64,000 bases of DNA from Bradyrhizobium sp. URHD0069 (GCF_000701345.1 NZ_KL370775.1:248001-312000), one strand, 5' to 3'; shown: positions 45,801-53,484, counted from the first letter of the stretch. Numbers and translations are program-made. Notes: generated by a model from the letters alone, not told the origin.

Positions 45801-46045
45801 AAGGTCCGAAGACTTATGTGCAGAACCTGGTCGCGGCGCAGAAGGATCGGGTCTGGAGCCTGATTGAAAAGGGCGCGATCGTTTACGTCTGCGGCGACGG
45901 CGGAAAGATGGAGCCGGACGTCAAGGCCGCGCTCGTTGCGATCTATCGCGAACGCAAGAGCGCCGATGCCGATGCGGGGCTGCGCTGGATCGAGGATCTC
46001 GGCACTACAAATCGCTACGTGCTCGACGTCTGGGCAGGCGGGTAA
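42806..46045 (+). CDS. Self-sufficient P450-reductase fusion, CYP102A type
   Basis: A 1079-residue soluble fusion. The P450 domain (about 1-465) has I-helix AGHETTSG (Thr275), ExxR in KEALRL and heme segment FGNGQRACIGRGF with Cys412. The FMN flavodoxin domain starts near 499 (LLVLYGSNLGTAEELA), then the FAD domain with RYYSISSSP and the NADPH site GPGTGLAPFRGFLQER, ending YVLDVWAGG. The organisation matches P450 BM3, which hydroxylates or epoxidises long-chain fatty acids. Phe92 matches BM3 Phe87, but Ala52 and Ile56 replace the carboxylate-anchoring Arg47 and Tyr51. ATG 42806 is preferred over an 18-codon extension. From recall, Bradyrhizobium carries a CYP102A6 homologue. Confidence 0.95.
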   Translation: MASTNRLSPIPQPPTKPVVGNMLSLDSTAPVQNLARLARELGPIFWLDMMGAPLVIVSGHDLVDELSDEKRFDKAVRGPLRRVRAVAGDGLFTADTSEPNWSKAHNILLQPFGNRAMQSYHPSMVDIADQLVKKWERLNGDEEIDVVHDMTALTLDTIGLCGFDYRFNSFYRRDYHPFVESLVRSLETIMMIRGLPLENLWMQKRRRDLAGDVAFMNKMVDEIVAERRKNAEAAEGKKDMLGAMMTGVDRATGEQLDDVNIRYQINTFLIAGHETTSGLLSCTLYALLKHPDVLKKAYEEVDRVLGPDLDAKPTYQQVTQLTYITQILKEALRLWPPAPAYGISPLKDETIGGKYNLKKNTFITVLVLALHRDPSVWGPNPDAFDPENFSREAEAARPVNAWKPFGNGQRACIGRGFAMHEAALAIGMILQRFKLIDHHRYQMQLKETLTIKPDGFKIKVRPRTDRDRGAYIGRITATAAASSAAAPPRARTRPGHNTPLLVLYGSNLGTAEELATRVADLAEVNGFATKLAPLDDYVGKLPEQGGVLIFCASYNGAPPDNATQFVKWLGGDLPKDAFAKVRYAVFGCGNSDWAATYQSIPRTIDEQLAAHGARGVYARGEGDARSDLDGQFESWFATLAPLAMKEFGVDSNFSRSADDEPLYRIEPVAPTAVNAVVALGGVAPMKVLVNTELQNKNGANASDRSTRHIEVQLPSSIAYRVGDHLSVVPRNDPALVDSVARRFGFLPADQIRLQVAEGRRAQLPVSDAVSVGQLLTDFVELQQVATRKQIQIMSEHTRCPVTKPKLLAYVGDDAAASEHYRSDILSKRKSVFDLLEEHPACELPFHAYLEMLSLLAPRYYSISSSPSVDPSRCSVTVGVVESPASSGRGVYKGICSNYLAGRRAGETIHATVRETKAGFRLPDDPSVPIIMVGPGTGLAPFRGFLQERAALKAKGASLGPAMLFFGCRHPDQDYLYADELKAFAADGITELHSGFSRSEGPKTYVQNLVAAQKDRVWSLIEKGAIVYVCGDGGKMEPDVKAALVAIYRERKSADADAGLRWIEDLGTTNRYVLDVWAGG

Positions 46046-46065
46046 CATTGTTCAGCGAATACCGA

Positions 46066-46200
46066 CCTCATCCTGTGAGGAGCTTGCAAAGCAAGCGTCT
46101 CGAAGGATGGACGCAACGCATGGACTCGCGGCCATCCTTCGAGACGCCCGCAGGGCGCGCTCCTCCAGCGATAACGGCGAAGCCGTTACGCCGGGATGAG
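46066..46200. repeat. Palindromic repeat CCTCATCCTG...GGGATGAGG (copy A)
   Basis: Nested arms CCTCATCC/GGGATGAGG, GCGTCTCGAAGGATGG/CCATCCTTCGAGACGC and an inner TAACGG/CCGTTA stem. Related elements occur at about 50172 and 61761. It sits between the convergent P450 fusion and alpha/beta hydrolase genes and may also terminate both. Confidence 0.65.
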
Positions 46201-46205
46201 GTCGG

Positions 46206-46245
46206 AGATACATTCAACGGCTCTCAGATACATTCAACGGCTCTC
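46206..46245. repeat. 20-bp direct tandem duplication
   Basis: The unit AGATACATTCAACGGCTCTC occurs twice in perfect head-to-tail order, immediately after the palindromic repeat. This looks like a slippage or recent duplication. It lies within the intergenic DNA and alters no reading frame. Confidence 0.85.
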
Positions 46246-46263
46246 AGGATGACGATACGACCG

Positions 46264-47184
46264 CTACGCCGCCTTCGCAGCCGCTCCATGCGCATGCTTG
46301 TCGATCGCGTCGATAATCTGAGGCCACATCGGAATCGGCAGCGCGTGACCCATGCCTTCGATCATCAGCAGCTTCGCGCCGGGAATCGAGGCGGCGGTGT
46401 CCTTGCCGCCTTCCGGGCGCACCAGCGGATCGACGGTGCCGTGAATCACCAGCGTCGGCGCCTTGACGGATGCCAGCCGTTCCTTGCGGCTGCCTGAGGC
46501 CAGGATAGCGCGGAGCTGCCGCCCGACCCCGGCGGGATTGAGGCCGCGCTCGAACGTGCGCTCGGCGCGGGCGCGATCGAGCGCTTCGTCCTGCGGGAAG
46601 CTGCCCGCGCGCAGAATCTTCCAGGTCTGCGCGAAGCGCGCGAAGTATTCCTCCTTGGTGGCCGGTGGCGGCGCCATCAGGACCGCGGAGGCTTCGCGGG
46701 TTGGCGGCGGCACTTTTGGATTGCCCGTCGTTGACATGATCGAGGTGAGCGAGCGCACCCGCTGCGGAAACGAGATCGCGATTTCCTGGGCGATCATGCC
46801 GCCCATCGAGGCGCCCACCACGTGCGCCGACTTGATGCCGAGCACGTCCATCAAGCCGATCACATCCTGCGCCATGTCGCGCAGCTTATAGGGCGCCGCG
46901 ACCGGGATTTTCAGGAACCGAAGCTTGAGCAGTTCGAGCGGGGTCAGGCGGTTGCCGCCGGACAGCTTGCTGGATTTCCCGATGTCCCGATTGTCGAAGC
47001 GGATGACGCGAAATCCGCGCGCTGCAAGTTGCCGGCAGAAATCGTCGTCCCAATGGATCATCTGGGCACCTAGCCCCATGATCAGCAGCATCGGCTCTGC
47101 ATCGGCATCGCCGAAGATCTCGTAGCAGAGGTCGATGCCGTTGGCGCGGGCGATCTGCGGCGGCTGGTGGGCGACTGAGTTCAC
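46264..47184 (-). CDS. Alpha/beta hydrolase
   Basis: A 306-residue hydrolase of the common alpha/beta type. VIRFDNRDIGKS is the first landmark, and VVGASMGGMIAQE holds the nucleophile Ser (GASMGG). The C-terminal VIHGTVDPLVRPEGG and EGMGHALP supply the acid and base. No signal peptide is visible. It could be an esterase, lipase or thioesterase; nearby WS/DGAT and PHA genes make a lipid substrate attractive but unproven. It is divergent from the PHA synthase operon across a 186-base region. Confidence 0.88.
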   Translation of the reverse strand: MNSVAHQPPQIARANGIDLCYEIFGDADAEPMLLIMGLGAQMIHWDDDFCRQLAARGFRVIRFDNRDIGKSSKLSGGNRLTPLELLKLRFLKIPVAAPYKLRDMAQDVIGLMDVLGIKSAHVVGASMGGMIAQEIAISFPQRVRSLTSIMSTTGNPKVPPPTREASAVLMAPPPATKEEYFARFAQTWKILRAGSFPQDEALDRARAERTFERGLNPAGVGRQLRAILASGSRKERLASVKAPTLVIHGTVDPLVRPEGGKDTAASIPGAKLLMIEGMGHALPIPMWPQIIDAIDKHAHGAAAKAA

Positions 47185-47370
47185 CTGTGGGTCCTCGATG
47201 GTCAGCGAAAAGGCAACTCTATCGCACGGTTTGTGGCGCCGCAGAAGCCTTCGCGACGGCAGGGAAGCGGCAAATCGACGTCCGCGATGTTGACGGTGCT
47301 ATCGCAAGGGTGTGGTATGACGAAAACAAGGCGGGGCTCTAAAGCCGTCGTGATGACGTGGGAGGGCGCT

Positions 47371-47757
47371 ATGACAGACAAAAGCAACGATCCGGTCGCG
47401 ATCTGGCAGAACATGATCGGCGAGATGGAGAAGGGATTCAACACCGTCGCCAATCACGCAATGGCGTCGCCGGAATTCAGCAAGGTCGTCAATCAAGTCG
47501 GTGGAGTCGCGGCGGGGGCGCAAAAGCAGCTCGGCGATCTCATGGAGAAGTATCTTGTCACCATGAACCTGCCGAGCCGAGCGCAGATGGTCAGCATGGC
47601 CGAGCGGCTGCAGTCGATCGAAGGGCAACTGAACGAGATCAAGGCGCTGCTGCATCAGGTTCGCAGCAATTCTGGCGGACTGGAAGGCGGGTACCCGGCG
47701 ACGCCGAAGCCTCCCCGCACCAAGCGTCCGCCGTCGGCGGACGGAGAGCAAAAATGA
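47371..47757 (+). CDS. Small PhaE-like PHA synthase-associated subunit
   Basis: A 128-residue helical protein whose middle MNLPSRAQMVSMAERLQSIEGQLNEIKALL resembles the C-terminal LNLPSR-type segment of PhaE, the non-catalytic partner of class III PHA synthase. Typical PhaE proteins are about three times longer, so only a minimal PhaE core exists here. A Pro/Lys-rich tail TPKPPRTKRPPSADGEQK follows. The next gene encodes a PhaC-type synthase and overlaps the stop by ATGA, supporting a two-subunit complex at PHA granules. ATG 47371 is preferred; an in-frame ATG at 47353 is possible. Confidence 0.68.
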   Translation: MTDKSNDPVAIWQNMIGEMEKGFNTVANHAMASPEFSKVVNQVGGVAAGAQKQLGDLMEKYLVTMNLPSRAQMVSMAERLQSIEGQLNEIKALLHQVRSNSGGLEGGYPATPKPPRTKRPPSADGEQK

Positions 47758-48836
47758 ATGGGCCGCCGGGTCTCGATCTCGCGGCGATCCCGGAGCGAAT
47801 TCAGTCCGAGGTGCAGCGCGCGATCCAGCGCAGCATCAAGGGCGTCGAATATTTCTCTAGCTCGGGTCCGTCGCTCGGGTTGACGCCAAAGGACATCCTG
47901 CACGTCCGCGGCACGATGAATCTCTATCACTACTGGCCGGTCGCCGACGAGATCTACCGCGTGCCGATCCTGATCGTGATGGCGACCACCAACCGCGGCT
48001 ACATCCTCGATATGGTGCCGGGCCAGAGTTTTATCGAATTTCTCCTCAAGCGCGGCTACGATGTTTACATGCTGGACTGGACCGCGCCAAAGCCGGAAGA
48101 GAAGTCGCTGCGGATGGAGGATTACGTCCTCGACTTCATTCCGGATTGCGTCCGCCGCGTGCAGCAGGATTCCGGCGAGACCGAGCTCACGGTGATCGGC
48201 TATTGCTTCGGCGGCGTGCTGTCGCTGCTCTACGGCTCGATTTTCGCCGACGGCCCGATGAAGAACCTGATCTGCTTTACGACGCCAGTCGATTTCCGCG
48301 AAATGAAACTGTTTCAGAACTTCTCTGACCGGCGCTATTTCGACCTCGACCGATTGATCGACAGCGTCGGCAACGTCCCGCCCGAAATGATTCTTTCCTC
48401 GTTCGAGATGTTGCGGCCGGCGTCACGCGCCGCGAGCCAGGTGCAGTTGTGGGAAAACATCTGGAATGACGAGTACGTCAAATCATACCGCATGTTCGAT
48501 CGCTGGGCCACCGACACGCTGCCGCTGGCCGGCGAGTATTTCCGCGCAATCACCAAAGACCTGATGTGGGATAACAAGCTTTACAACGACACGATGTCGG
48601 TTGGCGGACGGCCTGCGGATATTGCCAAAATCAAGGTGCCGATCCTGCACGCCGTCGCCGAGCATGATCACATCGTTCCCTATGACGCCGCGAAGCCGCT
48701 GATTCAAAAGATCGGCTCGACCGACAAGGAAGAAGTGATTCTGAAGGGCGGCCACGTCAGCCTTGTCGCCGGCGCCAACGCCGTCAAGCGGCTATGGCCG
48801 AAACTTGATTCATGGTTAGGTGGAAGATCGACATGA
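47754..48836 (+). CDS. phaC: PHA synthase, class III PhaC-like
   Basis: A 360-residue polyhydroxyalkanoate synthase, the length of the class III PhaC subunit rather than about 590 residues of class I. It has the lipase-like box GYCFGG with catalytic Cys151, Asp305 in EHDHIVP and His334 in KGGHVS. It polymerises (R)-3-hydroxyacyl-CoA into PHA on granules. The stop overlaps the GNAT gene by ATGA and the start overlaps the PhaE-like gene by ATGA, so three genes form one coupled operon. A phasin lies just downstream. Confidence 0.9.
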   Translation: MNGPPGLDLAAIPERIQSEVQRAIQRSIKGVEYFSSSGPSLGLTPKDILHVRGTMNLYHYWPVADEIYRVPILIVMATTNRGYILDMVPGQSFIEFLLKRGYDVYMLDWTAPKPEEKSLRMEDYVLDFIPDCVRRVQQDSGETELTVIGYCFGGVLSLLYGSIFADGPMKNLICFTTPVDFREMKLFQNFSDRRYFDLDRLIDSVGNVPPEMILSSFEMLRPASRAASQVQLWENIWNDEYVKSYRMFDRWATDTLPLAGEYFRAITKDLMWDNKLYNDTMSVGGRPADIAKIKVPILHAVAEHDHIVPYDAAKPLIQKIGSTDKEEVILKGGHVSLVAGANAVKRLWPKLDSWLGGRST

Positions 48837-49429
48837 GCAGCGAAACACGTTCCTATCCGCGCCGGGTGACGACCGAAGCCGGCGAGATCGAATTCCGGTT
48901 GATGTCGCGGGCCGACGAGGCCGCCGTGCTCGCCTTTGCGCAAGAACTCCCGATTCACGATCTGCTGTTCCTGCCGCGCGACATCAGCGAGTCGAAGGTG
49001 CTGGCGGCCTGGCTCAAGGAGATCGAGCGCGGCGCGATCACCAGCCTGCTCGCAGTGAAGGCGGGCAGGGTGGTGGGATGCGGTACGTTGGTGCGAGATC
49101 CGCTGTCCTGGTCGCCCCATGTCGGCGAAATCCGCAACGTGGTCTCCTCGGACGTCCGCGGCCAAGGGGTCGGACGCGTGTTGTCGCAGGAGACGTTTGC
49201 CTTGGCGTTGGGCGCCGGTCTCGAGAAGGTGGTGGTGCAGATGACGGTCGATCAAACCGGCGCCATCGCGATTTTCGAGGGCCTGGGGTTCAAGGCCGAA
49301 GCGTTGCTGCGCGACCAGGTGAAGGACAAGGCCGGCAAAAAGCACGATATCGTCGTGCTCGGGCACAATGTGGCGCAGGTCCGGGCCCAGCTGGAAGCCT
49401 ATGGACTGCCGGGCGCCGTTCAGCACTGA
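48833..49429 (+). CDS. GNAT family N-acetyltransferase
   Basis: A 198-residue acetyl-CoA-dependent acetyltransferase. The fold's motif A appears as VVSSDVRGQGVGRVLSQETF (Arg/Gly-x-x-Gly-x-Gly pyrophosphate loop) and the C-terminal GAIAIFEGLGFKAEALL is the usual AIxFYxxxGF motif. The ATG overlaps the PhaC stop. Substrate is unknown; its coupling to the PHA synthase operon is unusual and suggests a regulatory or precursor-linked acetylation, which is inference. Confidence 0.88.
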   Translation: MSSETRSYPRRVTTEAGEIEFRLMSRADEAAVLAFAQELPIHDLLFLPRDISESKVLAAWLKEIERGAITSLLAVKAGRVVGCGTLVRDPLSWSPHVGEIRNVVSSDVRGQGVGRVLSQETFALALGAGLEKVVVQMTVDQTGAIAIFEGLGFKAEALLRDQVKDKAGKKHDIVVLGHNVAQVRAQLEAYGLPGAVQH

Positions 49430-49485
49430 GGCCCATTTACCGGGCAGACCGCCTACCACCTGAGCAGATCACGAATTCGTGATAT

Positions 49486-49516
49486 CGCATCGCAACATCG
49501 ATGTTGCATTGCACCA
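49486..49516 (+). promoter_or_regulatory. Candidate PhaR operator and palindrome upstream of phasin
   Basis: TGCATTGCACCA (49505-49516) matches in every position the TGCRNYGCASMA consensus I recall for Bradyrhizobium PhaR. A near-match CGCATCGCAACA lies 19 bases upstream. The perfect palindrome GCAACATCGATGTTGC (49492-49507) links the two. About 85 bases separate this from the phasin start. PhaR represses phasin genes until PHA granules titrate it, so the location is what the model predicts. Confidence 0.55.
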
Positions 49517-49599
49517 TTAACTATGGCACAACGATCGCGCCCCGGGCCAATCCGGACGGGGTGAGCCCATAGCTCAAACCTGAGGATGGAGAGACGAAA

Positions 49600-50082
49600 A
49601 TGACCACCGAGACCGACACAAATTCCGTGCTGAACAGCGTTGAGGAAGTTTTCGCGCCCGTTACCGAGGCGTTCAAGAACCTCCAGAAATTGGAAGTTCC
49701 CGAGGCTGCCCGTGAGTTCGTGAAGAAGACTGCCAACACCGCCAAGGAGCGTGCCGCCGACCTGCATGCCGGTTCGGAGAAGGTGACTGCTGCGATCGAG
49801 ACCGCCGTTGCCGGTTCGGTCAGCGAGGCCGCCAACATCAGCCGCAGCATCCAGCAGGCGATTTATCAGGACGCCGAAGCGTTCTTCGCCGGCATCGGCA
49901 AACTGGCTTCTGCCAAGTCGTTTAACGAGGCGGTTCAAATCCAGTCCGATATGGTGCGTGCGCGCGGCGAAGTGTTCGTCTCGCGGGCGAAGTCCACCAC
50001 CGAATATCTCGGTAAGCTCGTCGCCGACAGTGCGAAGACCGCCCAGGACAACTTCGCCAAGGTCTACAACAAGACCGCCTGA
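49600..50082 (+). CDS. phaP: Phasin (PHA granule-associated protein)
   Basis: A 160-residue phasin-domain protein, coating PHA granules. Amphipathic helical sequence runs through FKNLQKLEVPEAAREFVKKTANTAKERAADLHAG, then QDAEAFFAGIGKLASAKSFNEAVQIQSDMVRARGEVFVSRAKSTTEYLG. Length and composition (Ala/Glu/Lys-rich, no Cys) fit the Phasin_2 family. ATG follows a GGAGAGACG ribosome-binding site. It has its own promoter region with a candidate PhaR site and is closed by a strong terminator, so it is a single-gene transcription unit despite adjoining phaC. Confidence 0.92.
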   Translation: MTTETDTNSVLNSVEEVFAPVTEAFKNLQKLEVPEAAREFVKKTANTAKERAADLHAGSEKVTAAIETAVAGSVSEAANISRSIQQAIYQDAEAFFAGIGKLASAKSFNEAVQIQSDMVRARGEVFVSRAKSTTEYLGKLVADSAKTAQDNFAKVYNKTA

Positions 50083-50117
50083 TCGCATTCGGATCAGTTG
50101 CCAGCCGTTAGTTCGAG

Positions 50118-50143
50118 GGCCCGCTCACGCGGGCCTTCTTTTT
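50118..50143 (+). terminator. Rho-independent terminator of the phasin gene
   Basis: GGCCCGC and GCGGGCC form a perfect 7-bp stem around TCAC, followed by TTCTTTTT. It lies 35 bases past the phasin stop. The strength suggests an abundant monocistronic mRNA. Confidence 0.9.
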
Positions 50144-50156
50144 GAGGTGCGTGCCC

Positions 50157-50263
50157 CAACATCAATGTTGCCCCTCATGGTGAGGAGGCGCTCTTGCGTC
50201 GTCTCGAACCATGAGGCCTCATCCTTCGAGACGCGGCGAAGAGGCCGCACCTCAGGATGAGGG
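50157..50263. repeat. Palindromic repeat (copy B) with adjoining CAACAT...ATGTTG palindrome
   Basis: CAACATCAATGTTG (50157-50170) repeats the palindrome seen upstream of the phasin with one central base changed. The main element follows: CCCCTCATGGTGAGGAGGCG, GTCTCGAACCATGAGG and ATCCTTCGAGACGC end in CCTCAGGATGAGGG. It belongs to the same family as the elements at 46066 and 61761. Confidence 0.6.
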
Positions 50264-50286
50264 TCTTCGTTCATTCGAAAGCCACC

Positions 50287-51576
50287 ATGACCGTCCCCGC
50301 CACCTTCTCATTCGACGCGCCCGGCGATGCCGAGCGCGCGGCGGCTGAGCTGCGGCGGGTCAAGGCCCTGGCTACACTGGTGCTCGCGGGCACGCTGGCA
50401 CTATTCGTGACTGCGAAGGCGTTACTCCCGGTGCATCCGGTGTTCGGCTTCATCGCGGCGTTCGCGGAAGCCGCTACCATCGGCGGACTGGCCGATTGGT
50501 ATGCGGTGGTGGCGCTGTTTCGCAGGCCGCTGGGGCTGCCGATCCCGCACACTGCCATCATCCAGAGCAATCAGCACCGCATTGCCGACAAGCTCGGCGA
50601 ATTCATCGAAGTGCATTTTCTCGAGGCGGCGCCGGTCGAAGCCAAGCTGCGCCAGATCGACTTCGGCTCGTTCATTGCCGACTGGCTGCGCGACCGCAAG
50701 CGCAGCGCCGATCTCGCCCGCTTCACGCTGCGGCTTTTGCCGGAAGCAGTCTCGGCGACCGAAACCTCGGGTCTGATGACGTTCATCACCCGCCGCATTA
50801 CCACCCAGCTGCAGTCGATCGATCTCGCGCCGCTCGCCGCCGGCACGCTGCGCGCCTTCGTAAGCGAGGGCCGCCATCAGGGACTGCTCGATGACATCCT
50901 GCGCGCAGTTCATGAATCGCTGACCCAGCCGGAAACCATGGCGATGGTCCGCCAGAAAATCCGCGGCGAGCTGCCGACGCTGCTGAAACTGTATCGCGCC
51001 GACAAATATCTGGTGAACAAGATCGTCGCATCCGCGACCACGTTTTTCGAAGAGGTTCGCAGCGATCCGAAGCATCCGTTCCGCGGCGAGTTCGATCGCA
51101 TGGTGTTGACTTTCGTGGACCGGCTCGGCAACGACCGCGCCTACGCCGATCGCATCGACGGATTGAAACGCGACCTGCTGGCGCGTCCCGAGCTCGGCGA
51201 TCTCGCACGCACCATCTGGTCGAACACGCGGACGTTCATCGAACGCAGCGCCAGCGGCGAGACCCAGGTGCTGCAGCATTACCTGGCGAGAATGTTCGTG
51301 GAAGCCGGCGAGGCGCTCGCCGGCGATTCCGAGTTGCGGGCGGAGATCAACCAGGGTCTCGTTGCTGTGTTCAGGAGTTTTATCGCCGACCAGAAAAGCG
51401 GTGTATCGAGCTTCATCTCCGATCAGGTCAAGGCCTGGGACATGGGGCAATTGATTTCGCTGATCGAAATCAACATCGGCAGGGATCTGCAATACATCCG
51501 CTTCAACGGCTCGCTGATCGGCGGCATCGCCGGCTTGGCGCTTTACTCGATCGAATTCCTGCTGCGGCTGCTGTGA
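50287..51576 (+). CDS. DUF445 family membrane protein
   Basis: A 429-residue DUF445 (YjiN-like) protein. The N-terminal half has two hydrophobic segments, ALATLVLAGTLALFVTAKALLP and a shorter HPVFGFIAAFAEAATIGGLADWYAVVALFRRPLGLPIPHTAII, the diagnostic family segment. A C-terminal membrane segment ends LIGGIAGLALYSIEFLLRLL. Between them is a long helical cytoplasmic or periplasmic region. Function in the family is unknown. ATG 50287 avoids a 10-codon extension into the repeat. No operon partners are obvious. Confidence 0.88.
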   Translation: MTVPATFSFDAPGDAERAAAELRRVKALATLVLAGTLALFVTAKALLPVHPVFGFIAAFAEAATIGGLADWYAVVALFRRPLGLPIPHTAIIQSNQHRIADKLGEFIEVHFLEAAPVEAKLRQIDFGSFIADWLRDRKRSADLARFTLRLLPEAVSATETSGLMTFITRRITTQLQSIDLAPLAAGTLRAFVSEGRHQGLLDDILRAVHESLTQPETMAMVRQKIRGELPTLLKLYRADKYLVNKIVASATTFFEEVRSDPKHPFRGEFDRMVLTFVDRLGNDRAYADRIDGLKRDLLARPELGDLARTIWSNTRTFIERSASGETQVLQHYLARMFVEAGEALAGDSELRAEINQGLVAVFRSFIADQKSGVSSFISDQVKAWDMGQLISLIEINIGRDLQYIRFNGSLIGGIAGLALYSIEFLLRLL

Positions 51577-51779
51577 CTAATTGATCACTGCGAGGCCCCT
51601 AAATGCAGCGATCCCTTGCTCGGTCAACATGAGCAGGCTTGCAAGGCCGAAACGGGTTCCCTAGCTTTGATGATGAGATTGTTACATTGCGGAACGATTC
51701 TTACGAGGTTTGTGTCTTCTTATCGATCCATGTGGCCGGCCGCCAAAATTCAACGGCCCCGGCGCTGAGAGGAAATGCG

Positions 51780-52550
51780 ATGTCCGCCACTGCCCAGACG
51801 CTGCGCCCGCCCTCCAGAACCCTGATGTTTCTGGAGGGGCGGGCGATTCACGAGCTTGGCGCGTTTCTGGGCGCATTGCCGCTTCTCAATCTGGCTCCAA
51901 GGGGCGACGGCCATCCGGTGCTGGTATTGCCCGGGCTTGTCGCTTCGGACACCTCGACGCGCCCGCTGCGCAGCTTCCTTAGGAATCGCGGCTATGCCGT
52001 CAGCGGCTGGCGTCAGGGCCGCAACCTCGGTCTGCGCGATGGCGTGCAGCGTGCGATGGTCGATTTGGTGGACGAGCTTAGCGACACGCATGGGCGCAAG
52101 ATCAGCATGGTCGGCTGGAGCCTCGGTGGCCTCTACGCACGCCAGCTGGCGAAGATGATGCCGGATCGCGTGCGTTCGGTGATCACGCTCGGCAGTCCGT
52201 TTGCCGGCCATCCAAAGGCGACCAACGCCTGGCGCGTCTATGAGATGGCAAGCGGCCGCCGCGCCGACGAAGAGGACCCGCGGTTCGGCGGTGCGCTGGC
52301 GGAGACGCCGCCGGTGCCGACCACCGCGATCTTCAGCCGTACCGACGGCATCTGCGCGTGGCAGGGCTGCATGGAAAAGCCGTCCGCCCGCTCCGAGAAC
52401 ATCGAAGTCGAAAGCAGCCATTGCGGCATGGGCCATCATCCCGCCGTAGTTTACGCGGTCGCCGAGCGTCTCGCCCAGCCCGAAGGCAAGTGGGCGCCGT
52501 TCGACCGCAGCGGCTGGCGTAGCGTGGTCTATCCGGATCCCAACCGTTAA
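51780..52550 (+). CDS. Alpha/beta hydrolase (intact paralogue of the 39.1-kb pseudogene)
   Basis: A 256-residue lipase-like alpha/beta hydrolase. Ser114 in VGWSLGGLYA is the nucleophile, and the GSPFAGHPKATNAWRVYE segment after it is shared with the broken paralogue. An acid (FSRTDGI) and base (SSHCGMGHHP) can be placed. No signal peptide is present. The longer open frame begins in AT-richer promoter DNA; ATG 51780 follows GAGAGGAAATGCG. Roughly 200 bases upstream hold no other gene and probably the promoter. Substrate unknown. Confidence 0.88.
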   Translation: MSATAQTLRPPSRTLMFLEGRAIHELGAFLGALPLLNLAPRGDGHPVLVLPGLVASDTSTRPLRSFLRNRGYAVSGWRQGRNLGLRDGVQRAMVDLVDELSDTHGRKISMVGWSLGGLYARQLAKMMPDRVRSVITLGSPFAGHPKATNAWRVYEMASGRRADEEDPRFGGALAETPPVPTTAIFSRTDGICAWQGCMEKPSARSENIEVESSHCGMGHHPAVVYAVAERLAQPEGKWAPFDRSGWRSVVYPDPNR

Positions 52551-52612
52551 GCGCCGCGCGCCGGCTGCCAGCTGGTGTGTCGTAAATCCTGAAAACGCGC
52601 TATGCCCTGAGC

Positions 52613-53482
52613 ATGCCGCACCCGCTTGCCCGCATCATCGAACAGCTCAAGCGCGAGCCCTCGCGCACCGGCTCGATCGTCATCACGGTGTTTGGCGACG
52701 CGATCGTGCCGCGCGGCGGTTCGGTCTGGCTCGGAACGCTGCTGGAGTTTTTCAAGACATTGGACATCGACAGCGGCGTGGTGCGCACGGCGATGTCGCG
52801 GCTCGCAAGCGACGGCTGGCTCGAGCGCAACAAGGTCGGCCGCAACAGTTTCTATCGTCTGGCGGACAAGGGACGTCTGACCTTCGATGCCGCGGTCAAG
52901 CATGTCTATAATCCGCAATCGCCCGATTGGACCGGACGCTTCGAACTTCTCTTGATGGCGAATGCGGCGGATCGCGAGGCATCGCGCGGGGCGCTGGAGG
53001 CGGCCGGCTTCGGCAGCCCTCTGCCGGGCGTGTGGATCGCGCCCTCGGGCGTTCCCATTCCGAAAGTGGCGGCGCGGGCGATCCGGCTGGAAGTGTCAGC
53101 CGAGGACGACAGCGGACGGAGATTGCTCAGCGAAAGCTGGCCGCTCGATCGCACCGCCGACGCTTATGTGAAATTCACCAAGACCTTCGAGCCATTGCGG
53201 GGCTGGATCGGACGGCGCGAGCGGCTTTCGGATACCGATGCGTTCACGGCTCGAATCCTGATGATCCATCACTACCGGCGGGTGGTGCTGCACGATCCGT
53301 TGCTGCCGGTCGCGCTGCTGCCAAAGAACTGGCCGGGTAGGCTGGCCCGTCAGCTTTGCCGGGAAATCTACCGAGGCCTCCTTCCTGCATCCGAACAATG
53401 GCTCGACCGGAACGGTTCGAATGAGGCGGGCGCCCTGCCGGCTGCCGGTGTGGAACTTGGGCGACGATTCGAGGATGCGTAA
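52613..53482 (+). CDS. paaX: PaaX-type phenylacetate repressor
   Basis: A 289-residue transcriptional regulator of the PaaX family, which represses phenylacetate genes and is released by phenylacetyl-CoA. It has an N-terminal winged-helix region (GSVWLGTLLEFFKTLDIDSGVVRTAMSRLASDGWLERNKVGRNSFYRL), then PaaX domains with WTGRFELLLM and GSPLPGVWIAP, and the C-terminal RILMIHHYRRVVLHDPLLP. It lies just before a truncated paaA and next to convergent paaK and paaI, so it is a survivor of a phenylacetate locus. A palindrome immediately follows its stop. Confidence 0.9.
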   Translation: MPHPLARIIEQLKREPSRTGSIVITVFGDAIVPRGGSVWLGTLLEFFKTLDIDSGVVRTAMSRLASDGWLERNKVGRNSFYRLADKGRLTFDAAVKHVYNPQSPDWTGRFELLLMANAADREASRGALEAAGFGSPLPGVWIAPSGVPIPKVAARAIRLEVSAEDDSGRRLLSESWPLDRTADAYVKFTKTFEPLRGWIGRRERLSDTDAFTARILMIHHYRRVVLHDPLLPVALLPKNWPGRLARQLCREIYRGLLPASEQWLDRNGSNEAGALPAAGVELGRRFEDA

Positions 53483-53484
53483 AT

